Origin: Shinisaurus crocodilurus
Lineage: Eukaryota; Chordata; Lepidosauria; Squamata; Shinisauridae
Length of the DNA: 64,000 bases
NCBI GenBank assembly: GCA_021292165.1
Contig: CM037876.1
Location: 115,077,379 to 115,141,378, forward strand
Direction: 5' to 3'
The stretch's first letter is position 1. Every line of letters starts with the position of its first letter. This document shows positions 11,359 through 22,110 of this stretch, in pieces. A program made the translations under genes and the position numbers. A model generated the notes under the pieces. It had not been told where the DNA came from, made no database searches, and saw nothing but the letters and a program-made list of their open reading frames with translations.

Positions 11359-11605
11359 AGCCAGTGTGGCGTAGTGGTGAGAGTGTTGGACTGGGACTCG
11401 GGAGATCCGGGTTCTAGTCCCCGCTCGGCCATGAAACTCACTGGGTGACTTTGGGCCAGTCATTGACTCTCAGCCTAACCTACCTCACAGGGTTGTTGTG
11501 AGGATCAAATGGAGAGGAGGAGGAGGATGATGATTATGTAAGCCGCCTTGGGTTCCTTGCAGGAAAAGAGGCGGGGTATAAATGTAATAAATAAATAAAA
11601 ATAAA
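11355..11605 (+). mobile_element. Sauria SINE, full length
   Basis: A tRNA-derived head has an A box (GTGGCGTAGTGGTGAGAG) and a B box (GGTTCTAGTCC), forming an internal RNA polymerase III promoter. The body carries ACTCACTGGGTGACTTTGG and CTAACCTACCTCACAGGG. A tail AAGCCGCCTTGGG...GGGGTATAAATG ends in (AATA)n. This combination is diagnostic of squamate Sauria SINEs. It is not protein coding; it was mobilised by a partner LINE recognising the tail. Confidence 0.92.
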
Positions 11606-14039
11606 AAATCTCACTTTTGCAGTTCTAGAGCCCACAACAATCAATGACCTCCCCACTTAAACACCCTTCTAGGCAGATACTATCTATATTTACATCAAAG
11701 AAAGTCATATTTGTTTCAACTGGGCTTACTTCCATGTCAGCCATCCAGCCCAGTCCTACCAGTCCTGGAAACTGATGCTGCATTGGTCCATGGATGACTC
11801 TGTGAACCAGCCGTAACAAAGCTCCTTTTTTGAAATTGGTAGAATCAACTACATTGTTGAGGATGAGGCTCAGATGTGGGTTTCTAATGTGATACCAGGG
11901 ACTTAGATTTCCCAAATCATGCTAGACACCAAGTGTTTTTTCCTCTGTTCCGCTCCCCACCATTTTATGGAGTTGATCATAGATATCTACCTCAGCAGCA
12001 GCTGCCATTCAAGAACTAGCTCCTTTTTGAATCCAGAATAGTTTGTGATTGAGTGATTACAGATGACCATTTACCTTCTTCTGTATCTTCCTGCCAAGTG
12101 GAGAAGGTGCATATCTGCACCCTGTCTGTAATCCAGAGAAGGAGCACAGTGGTAATTTCTTCAGCATTTGGAAGGATGATATGGAGGACCTACTTACCAA
12201 GTGGTTCTATGCACACTGTGGTAAGTTATCCTAGGTTCAGATAAGGCTTAGCACCAGAAAATGTGAAGTAACAGGACTGCTTTTGAGCATGTGCAAAGAG
12301 TATTTTTCTCCCTGCAACTAGTGCCCATGCATCTCTGATTTGGGCAGGGGAAGGAGTGGAATAAGGTTTTGAGGTCAGATGGGAAGGTAGGGCATGAGTC
12401 CCAGCACCTGACTGGTGGAAGGTCCCCCTTCTAACCTGGAAACTAGCCACTGCCAGCTAGGGCAGAGGTTATTTTAGGTTGCGCTCGAGAGACATACAAG
12501 GAGAATATGTTGAACTAACAAAGGTCATGGGGTCAATAATAATGAAAAATATAGATCAAAATGTCTTGTGGCACTTAAAGACTAACAGATGTATTCTGCC
12601 ATAAGCATTCATGATCTATAGTCCACTTCCACAGTTGCAGTTTTAGGTACAGTCAATATGGTGATGGTGGTGGGGAACATACAGGATCATACCTTGTCCA
12701 AACAAATAATCAGAAGGCTGACCCTAACTTGCATGCCCAAACTGTCTCCACTGAGCATTATTATCTTGAGGTTAGGTGAATATTCTTTCTGTGATGGCCC
12801 ATTTGCACTAGCAAGTCATTATTCAGTGTTATTGGAGTCAAGAGCTGGACATGCAGTGTCTGAACCCTTGGTGGGTTTATTTTTTGTTCTTTTTATTGTT
12901 TATTTATTTATTTTATAGGAATAATGAAACATACAGAGAGAAAAGGAGAAACATGAAAAAATAAATGCCTATCAAGCTGATATGACTATAATATGAATTC
13001 CAATACACAATAACATTTTGCCCATTTATCTGTGGATTTCCTTGTCTGTTGCGTACCTGTTTTGTGAATAGCATCTGTTAATTTATTCATTTCAGCAATA
13101 TGTAAACATTTCAATATTCTTGAATAAATGGGAACTGAGGAAATTTCCAATGCTGGGCCCATACAACGCTATTTTAGCACATATCATACATTCATAATCA
13201 ATAGTTTTTGGCCTTGGTGTATTTGACTCCAACATCAAGCAGTGACAATGCATGTGTGAATGGGCCACAACAGAGAGAACATCTATATGGCTTCAAACAT
13301 TACTTTTCAAAGGAGACAGATCAAAGACTCCTGCCAATTATCAAGAAGACAAACAGATCATAGACATTATTTCTGATAGAGTTGGAAGGAGCCTACAAGG
13401 CTATGGAAACTAGAGGAGGGTGTGTGTGTCTCCCATCCAAGTAATCAGCAGGCTTGACCCTGCTTAGCTTTCCACACTCAGGCAAGCTGAGCCAGCATAA
13501 GCCACAGGCCTGTTCCTTAAGTGATGTACATGTATGTGTGAACCAGCTCTTGTCTCTGAATCTGTGAGCTGACAAAGATTTTGCATTTAGAGTGCTCTGG
13601 GCTGATACAAAACGTCTTAGCTGTCACTTGATGTTGTGTGGACCAGCCCAGTCCCAGACCTTCAGCCAGTCATACCATCCTGCAAAGTGTACCTGTTTCT
13701 GGGGAGATGTCCACCTTTCTTGAATGTATGCTTTACCTGCTTAGGTGTGCACTCAAAAACATACCGTGTAACTAAGGCAGCCCCCAAATGAAGGAGGGAA
13801 GGAGAAGAGTTTCATTCAGGCTCAAGCCTCTGCAGGAGCTACGTAGAGGGTAAAGAAAACCCTTTGCAAGACAGGGCAAGTCTCCCCCCCCCCCCCAACC
13901 GTCTCCATGTTTCTGAGAGGGTGGTTTTGGGGGGTGGTGGCAAACAGAAGGTTGGAGAGAGACGCAAGATAGAGGAGGGCAGATTGCCTTGTGTTGCTCT
14001 AGTTATATAAATGACCGCAAGCGAGCCCGCAGGGAGCAT
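11606..14039. other. Intronic stretch, no exon recognised
   Basis: Includes a short reptilian repeat piece at about 12560-12620 (TGGCACTTAAAGACTAACAG) and an AT-rich 12890-13210 block that could be an old LINE. Nothing coding was identified. Confidence 0.45.
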
Positions 14040-14720
14040 TCAGGGACAGCCCAGACAGATAAATATTGATGAATCGCCGCCGCCTCCGTCTGTGACTGCA
14101 AAGGCGCAGAAAGAAGAGAGGGCGTGAGCGTGAGCGTGAGCCTGCATTGCGAGTGCGAGCGAGCGAGCGAGTCCATCAGACCCTCCGCCACCACCGGGAA
14201 AGAGATGATGACCCTTCGCTTTCCCCAGACAGAATTGACTCAGGCTGCTCGGAGGCTGCTAGGCTGGGGGGAGAAGCAAAGATCCCCTCTTCCGTCGGCC
14301 TTTGGAAAGGCCAGTTCCCCGGCCCCCTCTTGAAACCATACCCTTTTGAATGTAACGGCGGCTGTTTTTCTCTCTTCCCGCCTCACTCGCCCTCTCCCCT
14401 TCGAGCAAGGCAGCTTTTTCCGCGCAGAAAAGGAGAAGGGCGCAGGCGGCTCTGCCGCATCGCCCCCCCCCTCCTTCCCTTCCAGAGCTTGTCCTCCCCC
14501 CCCCCCGCCCTTTTCTTGCACTCGCAGCAGGAATAGAAGTGAATAAAAGTGTTGTTTTTAGGAAGCGGGGCGGGGGAGGGCACCGCGTCTTCGCCAGGTG
14601 ATGGGCCATTTGGCGCGGCTCGACGCTGACGAGCGAGCCCGTCCCTTCTTCGGCGGCGTCGCGGAACGCCAGCAAAGTGAGGAGGTGCGGAATGAAACGG
14701 AGATGCCTTCCTGTCGTCGT
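14040..14720. promoter_or_regulatory. GC-rich, repeat-poor candidate regulatory block in intron 1
   Basis: The block has moderate CpG density, (GAGC)n at 14156-14171, pyrimidine tracts and no recognisable interspersed repeat. It abuts an AT-rich segment with paired homeodomain-like sites. Open frames of 60-155 codons run on both strands, but none resembles a known protein. Island plus adjoining AT-rich module is typical of enhancers or minor promoters in developmental genes; the function is inferred. Confidence 0.4.
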
Positions 14721-14724
14721 CACC

Positions 14725-14830
14725 ATCTATATTTATTAATTGACATTCCTATTAATAATGTACGTCAATTAGAATTCTACGTGGCGTTATCAATGCGCAA
14801 AAAACTGGTCCCTGCCTCGATGAAATCACA
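14725..14830. promoter_or_regulatory. AT-rich element with inverted TAATTGAC/GTCAATTA sites
   Basis: A TAATTGAC and its inverted partner GTCAATTA flank a core with two ATTAAT-type sites within about 40 bases, next to a CpG-rich block and in unique-looking DNA. TAAT cores are homeodomain binding sites. A conserved intronic enhancer is a reasonable guess, but no alignment supports it here. Confidence 0.35.
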
Positions 14831-15114
14831 GTCGAGAGATGTTGCTAGCGGAGCAGAGGGGCAAGGCCAGAGCAAGAAGGGGGTGCATGTGGGGAATGAA
14901 CAGAGACCCGCAGAGGCCTTGTTGCACCAACTTGCACTTGGGAAGGAGGGGTGAAGCCAGAGGCCTTATGGGGGAAGTCGGTCTCGAAGAGGGATGATGA
15001 ACGCATTCAGCATTTGCTGGACTCTGGACCAAAAATTAGGCAACTGTTTTAGACGGAAGGGGGTGACGCACAAAAACGACCCATGAGGATGGCCTTGCGA
15101 GATAATAGTAATTA

Positions 15115-15330
15115 ATAATGATTAACACTGAACCCTGTTATAGCACTTTCAGCGTGCTTCACTACATTGTCTCCGCGATCCTTAGAACAATCTTGTAAGG
15201 TAGGTCAGTATATGATCTCCATGTTGCACATGGGGGCGAGACTGACACAGAGAGGGTCCTCCAGCCTCGGGAGAAAATGGCTGGGCTGAGAGACTTTCGG
15301 GCTCATGCCCACGCTTACTCCACCCGATCC
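15115..15330 (+). repeat. MIR-like SINE fragment
   Basis: Phrases TAGAACAATCTTGTAAGGTA, GGTCAGTATATGATCTCC and TTGCACATGGGGG match the MIR-like unit at 9405, with a weaker right half. Confidence 0.55.
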
Positions 15331-15554
15331 TATGCACGTTTGCCGAGAATAGGCGCTCCTGAGTTCAGTGGGGCCTTGTTATTTCCAATAACTGCCCATA
15401 GGGTGGCAGCTGCAGGCGCTGCTGCACAATCAATTGCAGGACCCATTAAACCTGATCGTACTTCCGAGTAAACGAGGAGAAAGTCACGATTTTAAACCTG
15501 ACCACATTCTTATTCTGGTTATCTTGTTGGATATGGAGAAGAATAAATGTTTGA

Positions 15555-15555
<1 letters not shown>

Positions 15556-15589
<34 letters not shown>
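15556..15589. repeat. (CAT)n microsatellite
   Basis: About eleven CAT units. In one frame this gives a poly-His run that should not be read as protein. Confidence 0.95.
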
Positions 15590-15599
15590 ATACGGTTTC

Positions 15600-17160
15600 A
15601 TCCAAGAAAAATCTATTGTCTCACTGAATTCAGAGTCTTGCTTCAAAATGTGCACCTTTTCTCGGATTTCGGCGACAGATCCCACGGACAGATCCTTCCC
15701 TTCGGAGCATAACCAACCAAATGCCCTCATTGTCCACCGTAGCTGGATGGCATTTTGGTAAAATGCATATGGCACATCTGTAAAGTGGAAGATCAGATTA
15801 TAATTCATAAATGATTTTTTTTCCCACGTCTCCGTTTCATCCTACCACCTTAACAGATCTCACCAGTTTTCAAGATGCATCTTTTCTTTAAAGTTCCAAG
15901 ATTAAAGACCCCTCTCAGCATGTTTATGCTAGTTGACATTCTAGGTTTAAGATGCAAACTTACAAATATTACTAGCCAAATAAATACGGATGATGCTTTT
16001 AAAAAGATGTTAAGGACCGCAGCGATAGGTGAACACGGTTTTGTGAGGATGCGATCCATTGACGGAGCCCCAAGGTCTTCTTTCTAAGTTGGATTTCGTT
16101 TTCTCTTGTATGCATATACACACGTTAAGGACTACAGCAAAATATTAGCAAAAAGTAGGATATAAGCCAGCTCTCCGAAGGCGGTGCAAACGTCTTATTT
16201 TCGGAAAGGGCAGAGAACGGCACAGTTGATCACACCTGACCTGATCTGTTTAATCAGGATCGGTTCCGAGATAAACCTTTCAAACAGGAAGTTGGAAAAC
16301 TTCTTCACGTCCTTCGTTTGTAGACCACTCTAGATTTTGATGCGAATCCATATTTCATTTCAGTCACACCTTTGTCTTTCCAGGGAGAATCTATGGCACC
16401 AATATGACAGACACACCTCTTTGCCTCTGTTAGGACTTAGGAGATCATTTCGCGGGAAAGAGATTGATTTTAAATATCTAATTGTTACAATTCCTTCACG
16501 TGCATTTGACTCCTTTTCCTGGGAACTGCAACGAAATGACCGGTCTTTCGGTGGCAATGTTAGAAGAGAATTTTGTATTTCAACTTATCCCAGGTCTGTT
16601 TACACAAAATCGAAGTGTTTCTAATGTTTTGTTTTTAAGAAAAGTAACAGCAAATGGATTCGTTACACTACAGACAGTACTGAATACAGTCCTGAAGGCA
16701 AGTAGATAGACGCGAAGTAAAGAATCAACCCCCTTAGATGTGCCTTTGTCAGGACTTCCTTTTTAGAATGACGAGTGTAATTTCCCCCCAGGTAAATTTG
16801 GGTCAAACGCTTGCGAGGACCCTTTCCAGAAGAAGGACTCCTGCGTGTAAATGCAGATTGTTTTTCTGCAGTACAGAATTTAAAATCTGTTAGGAGAAAG
16901 AAGTGTCGGGAGAACTAATCCAGCGTGGGGGAAGGGAGAACCGAACAAGAAGCTGAGTGCACCATGAACGAAATCCGAATCAATCCCGACGGGGGCGGTT
17001 TAGAGTGATTGAAGCTTCAAGGTTGAGGGAGTGCGCCGTCACTATTTCTCATGGATTTTCAATCACTGAGAATGGATGGATGTTTTTATATTCAAAGATC
17101 ATTTACTAAATCGATCGGAGTGGTGTCTAACTGTATGCTAACGTGAGTATCTGGGCCGAT
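15600..17160. other. Repeat-poor intronic block, candidate conserved non-coding DNA
   Basis: Over 1.5 kb lacking the recurrent repeats that fill the rest of the intron. It includes a 10-bp exact inverted pair AGTGATTGAA (17004-17013) and TTCAATCACT (17058-17067). No exon signature was identified. Absence of transposons near developmental genes often marks regulatory DNA; that is inference. Confidence 0.35.
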
Positions 17161-17221
17161 TTACACGAGTATGTCAATCCCTTGATAGGGCTTCATGTAA
17201 AATGCAATTTCTAGGACAAGT

Positions 17222-17305
17222 TTCTTACAATGTAATCCCATACCACGCCTACTCAGGAATAAACTTCACTGAGTTTAATGGGACTTACTCCAAGGCAAGT
17301 AAGTA
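17222..17305. repeat. Squamate GGGACTTACT-core repeat
   Basis: CAATGTAATCCCATACCACG, then CAGGAATAAACTTCACTGAG and TTTAATGGGACTTACTCC, then TACGATTGTAGCC. The same family as at 6408. Confidence 0.65.
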
Positions 17306-17654
17306 TACGATTGTAGCCCGAGTGGATGCAATCTTATACACCATTATAAGCTCCAACTTAATGTTACATCCTAAACACTTTTACTGCGGGGTAAATCCGA
17401 GTGAACTCAGTGGAACGTGGGTCAGGGTACATACGCTTAGGTTTGCACAGTCAGAATTCAAGACTTTCTCTCTTCCCCAAGTCAGAGATTGTAGACTTCT
17501 CACGGGAAAATGGTTCTCATTTCTAGGGTTCAAAACAGTGTTGTACAAAACTCAACGCGAGACTTACTCCCCTCAGTTACTTCTTGATTCCTTCACCGAA
17601 CAGTTTGCTGCGCCTTCCCCTGTCCTATGGCTTAAGGGCTTGTTCAAATCTATC

Positions 17655-17945
17655 GCAGCTTTTCCCAACCTGATGCCTTCCACATCTGCTGGACTAGCCC
17701 TACCACGCCAGCTGGAGGATGCTGGGGGTTGTAGTCCAATCCATCTGTGGGGCTCCAGATTGGGGAAGGCTCATCTATCATGCTGAAATCCTTTAGCACA
17801 GGGATTGGGAACATGCGACCTGCCAGATGTGGATGGACTACCAAGTACCAACCCTACTTATCACCCCTGACCATTGTTAATGCTGACTGAAACTGATGGG
17901 AGTTGTAGTCCAGCAACATCTGAAGGGCCACAGGTTCCTTAGCAC
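17655..17945. repeat. Two adjacent degenerate fold-back MITEs
   Basis: The first (about 17658-17778) begins GCTTTTCCCAACCTGATGCC and ends with GATTGGGGAAGGCT. The second (about 17806-17945) has GATGGGAGTTGTAGTCCAGC. Both belong to the ACAACTCCCA-type hAT MITE group common in reptile genomes. Target duplications are not clear. Confidence 0.6.
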
Positions 17946-17949
17946 TGCT

Positions 17950-18125
17950 TCAAAGAACTCAGAGTAACTCCATCGAGTTCAGTGGGGCTTACTCACAGGA
18001 AACTGGATAGGGTTGCAGTCTTAAATCTCTCCCATTGAAATCACTGGGATATGCAGCCCAATCCTATGTGTATTTACTTGGAAGTAAGTCCCACTTTGTT
18101 GAATGGGACTTACTCACAAGGAACT
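17950..18125. repeat. GGGACTTACT-core repeats, two in tandem
   Basis: One unit (about 17955-18020) reads GAGTTCAGTGGGGCTTACTC. The second (18056-18125) reads CAATCCTATGTGTATTTACT ... TTGAATGGGACTTACTC. Both match the family at 6408. Confidence 0.65.
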
Positions 18126-18850
18126 GTGCGACCCGATTATGTCCCATGTTTATTCGGAAAAAAATTCCACTGGGGCTTCTCCTCGCAGGACAGGAGCATG
18201 CCGTCGCAGGATGGCAGCGTTGGGAGGGTGTCTGTTTGGCTTGATGGCATCCCAGGGGAAAGCTGCAGCGAGAAGGAAAACCGTCCCAAAGTTGTTGCTG
18301 CTGCTGTCCTTGTTTTGTTAGCGGCCCGCCAAACGGATGGCGGTTCGGTTGCTCCGTTCAGCTGCAGAGCGGGCTCCTCCGGACACATCTTTGAAACGGG
18401 GCATTGATGGGCGTGGAATGGACCCGAACACGGGGTGCTGGTGGCGCCGGTGGCAGTGGGGCGGCGTATCCGCTCTGGGTTTTAGTCCTCACGTTCAAGG
18501 AGCGATCCGTGGTGCTGAACGCCAGACCCCAAGTGGGCTCAGCACCATGGACAGCGCCTTGAGAGTTTCGACTACGCTGCCCCGCTGACCTTGGAGCCAG
18601 CAGCCTCCACTGGATCCGAATGAACAGGGGCCTGAAAAATATTCGACCCTAGTTCCTTCCTGACCACTCGCTCGGATTCACCCGGAGCGGGTGCTAGCAA
18701 AACGAAACACGTGGAGGGGGGGCAGGGTCTACTGCCCTTGGCAGAAGGGCGGGTGGACGGCTGGGATCAGTGATCTAGCTGGGCTCGAGAGGAATCCGTT
18801 CCGAAGGAAGCCCCGCAGGGTCAAGGGACCATGTCTAAGGTTGCCGTACT

Positions 18851-18961
18851 AGGCATGTTTAGACAGAAAAAAGTCCTACAACTCCCAGCATGCCCCAGCC
18901 AGCCATGCTGACTAGAGCATGCTGGGAGTTGTAGGACTTTTTTCTGTCTAAACGTGCCTTA
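18851..18961. mobile_element. Near-perfect 110-bp fold-back MITE
   Basis: Left arm AGGCATGTTTAGACAGAAAA... is mirrored by ...TTTCTGTCTAAACGTGCCT, and the inner ACAACTCCCAGCATGC by GCATGCTGGGAGTTGT. Arms pair almost fully with a loop of about 25 bases. This is the best-preserved member of a family also at 1265 and 60134. It could form a long hairpin RNA if transcribed. Confidence 0.8.
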
Positions 18962-19557
18962 AGTTCAATTATTTAGGATTGCAGCTGTTTGGCCCGATCC
19001 TATGCCAGCTTACTTTGAAGTAAGCCCCGCTTGAGCTTACTCCTGACTAAGCCTGCAGAGAATTGCATAATTGTGATTAATTTTAGTTCATTAAAGTTGC
19101 TTACATCTGTTAAATGCTTGGTACCAGTAGGATTTTTGAAAGTATAATTATTCCTTCAGTGGGGCTGTTGGGCTCCCTGTTTAGGTGTACGTTGCCGGGC
19201 GATCCTCCTTTCCTCCTCTTAACATACTGCTTGAAAGCACGCACACCCATCTGCCTTTTTCACACGTGACGCGTGCATGTTCCTTGCTGATGACTGCAGC
19301 ATCATTTATGAATGAGCCGTCTGAGTTCAAACGGGCAGCCCAGGCAGAATTTCTTTTCTATGGAGCCAGTGCATTCCCACAAACACCTTTCCTACCAATT
19401 CGGAATCGGAAGTCACTCAGGAGGAAAGCCAAAACTGCAGTCACGTTTATCTGTGTTTTTACGATGAATTTAATTTATTTATTGAACATTTTTTCTTAAT
19501 CGGCTTTCATCAAGAAGATACCAGGGCAGCGGACAAAAGTATGAATGAAATGTATAC

Positions 19558-19602
19558 ATTCATCATCATCATCATCATCATCATAATCATCATCATCATC
19601 AT
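19558..19602. repeat. (CAT)n microsatellite
   Basis: About fifteen CAT/ATC units with one interruption. Confidence 0.95.
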
Positions 19603-19667
19603 ACGCATTCCCTCTGTTCTTTGGATCGGAGCAGGGCGAAGTTCAATCTTTCTGCTTGAACAGGCAC

Positions 19668-19808
19668 CTTTGGCCCTCTAGGAGCTTCCTATATACGGTA
19701 TTGGAGATTGGCCCAATATAACTCCCATCAGCCCCAGCCAGCATGCCAATGGTCAAGGATTATGGAAGTTGCCGTCCAAAACATCTGGAAGGCACCAGGT
19801 TGTCTACC
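19668..19808. repeat. Degenerate fold-back MITE
   Basis: Ends with the phrase CCAAAACATCTGGAAGGCAC and has ATAACTCCCATCAGCCCCAG on the left, so it belongs to the ACAACTCCCA-type hAT MITE group. Confidence 0.55.
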
Positions 19809-20039
19809 CCGGGTTAGAAGAATAAAAGACCAGTGAAGGGCAAGGATGAAACGAGTTGCGGGCGGCTACTACGTTCCCTGAACGTGTTACTTACTAAGCG
19901 CATTTTGGATATGAGATGATATTATACTGAAGAGTTGCCAGACAAAGAATGACCCGGGAGGCACGAAACTCCATGAAGGATGCCTCCTTGTTCAAGCACT
20001 TGCTGAAGGCTGAGAAATCCGTGTGAGAAAATGTGGCTA

Positions 20040-20300
20040 GTTGAATGTCTCTAGGTTATCAGGGGAAAGGCACGAGAGCGAAAAGTGGGCGACTCTACGG
20101 CCACCGCAGAGGTTTGGTGCGCGTCCTCCAGGTTGTTCTGGTCAGCAACCTCCTGGGGAGCGGGGCGGGCACTCGGCTGAAAGAGATGGCGGCTGCCATT
20201 CTGTGCTGCTCGCCCGGGAGGACGTGCTCTCGGAGAAGCCGCGCTACAGGCTTGCTTGCTCTGTGAGCTCGGGAGCAGCAGATGCCCCCGGTTCGAGTTT
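20040..20300. promoter_or_regulatory. Short GC/CpG-rich block
   Basis: About 260 bases with raised CpG 1.1 kb before the exon 1b island. It is followed by a degenerate SINE-like stretch (about 20260-20420) with the phrase CAGGGTTGTTATGAGGAT, as in the Sauria SINE body. It could be an old SINE rather than a regulatory element. Confidence 0.3.
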
Positions 20301-20538
20301 CTCCTCTGCCACGAGCAGGCAAAGCACAGCACAGCCTCTCATCTTCATTTCGGAATCTACGAAATGGAGACAATACTGACCTAATTTACAGGGTTGTTAT
20401 GAGGATTACAACAAGACAATGCCGATGAAGCTATTTGAACATTTGGGGGGCGGGGGCGGGGGCGGGGAAGCTAGTATTATTATCAGAGAGGCAGGCGGGA
20501 GGATGTTTTTCGAACATTTTGGGGGTGAACAGTGGAGT

Positions 20539-20985
20539 ATAAATTTATTTATTTATTTTATTTTATTTCTATACCGCCTAATAGCTGGAGCTCTCTGGGC
20601 GGTTTACAACGATTATAAAATACAAACAATAAAAACATCATTAAAAAATTCACTACTGAAAGTTAAAAACCGAATTTAAAAATGACTTAAATGGCTAAGA
20701 ACGAGTTAATACAACCAGAACGGTTGAAAAGCTGACATACCACCCCCATGTACTGTTTAGAGCTGTTAAAAGCCTCCGCATAGAGGTAGAGTTGGCGCCA
20801 GGCGGGCCTCAGTGGAGAGCTTATTCTATAATGGGGGGGGGGGCACTGCGAAGGCCCTCGCCCTTGTTACCACTGACTGAGCCTCCCTCAGAGGTGGCAG
20901 CTGGAGGAAGGCCCAAAATGTTGAGCTAGTGTCCGGGTAGTTTGTGGTTGGGAGAGGCGTTCAGTTAAGTATTGCGCCGGTGCGC
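20539..20985 (-). mobile_element. L2-like LINE, 3' end fragment
   Basis: Read on the minus strand, it ends GTAAACCGCCCAGAGAGCTC...GGCGGTATAGAAATAAAAT with a short (AAAT)n tail at 20539. The inner end (20900-20985) matches the L2 ORF2 C-terminal region also seen at 39298-39545 (minus) and 51900-52330 (plus), e.g. GTGTCCGGGTAG...TGTGGTTGGGAGAGGC. 5' truncated and non-functional. Confidence 0.7.
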
Positions 20986-21104
20986 GGGCCAGAACTGGTG
21001 TTAGACTAAATTAGACTAAATATAACCAATTGTTCCGTACAAATGAATGAAAACGGCACTTGACATATCCCGTTCTAGTGCCAGCTAATCATGTTTTGCT
21101 TTTG

Positions 21105-21265
21105 TCCAGAGCGCTTCACCCACAGGATTTAGCCATTCTCACAATGGCCCGGTGAGGTAGGCCAGTAGTTGTTATTCCCATATTGCAGATGGGGGACTGA
21201 AAGGGAGGGCGAAGGGGCTAGCGCCTAGCGAGTTCAAGGGTGACACGAGTTTGAACCGGGGCTGT
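21105..21265 (+). repeat. MIR-like SINE fragment
   Basis: ACAATGGCCCGGTGAGGTAG, GGCCAGTAGTTGTTATTCCC and TTTGAACCGGGG are in MIR order. It abuts the exon 1b CpG island. Confidence 0.6.
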
Positions 21266-22020
21266 TACGCCTCACGCTCTTTGAAATGTCGCTTTCTCCC
21301 CGGGAAAATGAAGACTGTAAGCTCCGCGGGGCAGGGGTCTTTCTCGTTTTGCGGCCAAACTGACGGAGCGCGGTGCACTGTGCCACGGCTGCCGACCCGA
21401 TAACCCCGAAGAGCGAAGGGAAGCGCGGACTCCCCCTCCCCCCGCGGGGCTGGAGCGGCGGCTTTCCCAGTGCCGCGATGCTCCCCCGCCGGCCGGGCCC
21501 GTGTCGCTCCGTCGTCACGCTCCCCCGCGCGGCCCAAAAGAAAGAAGAGAGACAGGGGGGCGGTTTGCCGGCGCCGCTCGCCCAATGGCAGCGCGCAGCC
21601 TCTGGAGAGCCGGCGAGGAGCGCGAGCGCGCAGCCCCCCCCCCCCCGCCCTGGGCGCAGCGTCAGTCCGCCGAGAGCAGCCGCTCGCGAACCAGCTCCCG
21701 GGCACTGCGGGGGATGCCGGCGGGCGGCAGCGGCAGCGGCAGCGGCAGCGCAGAGCCACAGGCAGCGGCGGCCCAGGCTGCTGCGCCCGGAGGCATCCCC
21801 GCTCTGCAGAGACCGGCGCACCGGCGGCCGGGGAATTAGCGAGCCGCCACGCGAGCCTCCCCGTCTCCCAGACCGGATCAGGCTCAAGCTACACATCTGT
21901 AGAAATCCCCCCAAGAAATCCACCGCCACAGCCGGAGGGAGAAGCAACCCTTTGTGCCCGGAGCCCACCCGGAAGAAACTTGAGGCCAAGGAAAAGACCC
22001 TCCAAGGCCTGGATGCGACC

Positions 22021-22103
22021 ATGATCCTTTTCTCCTCTCGCAGCGTTTTACTCTCCGTCTATTACCCTCAGATCTTCCTCATCCTCACCAGCGGGAGTTA
22101 CCT
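22021..22103 (+). CDS. WNT7B: WNT7B alternative first coding exon, form b (partial CDS)
   Basis: The exon encodes MILFSSRSVLLSVYYPQI then FLILTSGSYL, a second hydrophobic leader that I recognise as the alternative WNT7B N-terminus seen in vertebrate gene models. The ATG is in good context (ACC before it, A at -3). Coding ends at CT of a split Leu codon (phase 2) followed by donor GTAAGTG. It would therefore join the same exon 2 as form a, giving ...SGSYL or ...YVKLG before the shared ALSSV segment. The leader has a single Arg near the N-terminus, so it is less basic than form a. The frame stays open about 650 bases upstream to an ATG at 21373, so a longer N-terminus cannot be excluded, but that extension is low-complexity and GC-driven. 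Confidence 0.85.
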
Positions 22104-22110
22104 GTAAGTG
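22104..22110 (+). other. WNT7B: Splice donor of WNT7B exon 1b
   Basis: CCT|GTAAGTG is a near-consensus donor interrupting a Leu codon after two bases. Unspliced reading meets a TAA (22105-22107) immediately, so the leader must be spliced to make a Wnt. Confidence 0.87.

Noticed and set aside
15434..15712. Frame with an eleven-His run, resembling a metal-binding or nuclear-speckle protein
   Set aside because: The His tract is the translated (CAT)n microsatellite; the remainder resembles no protein.
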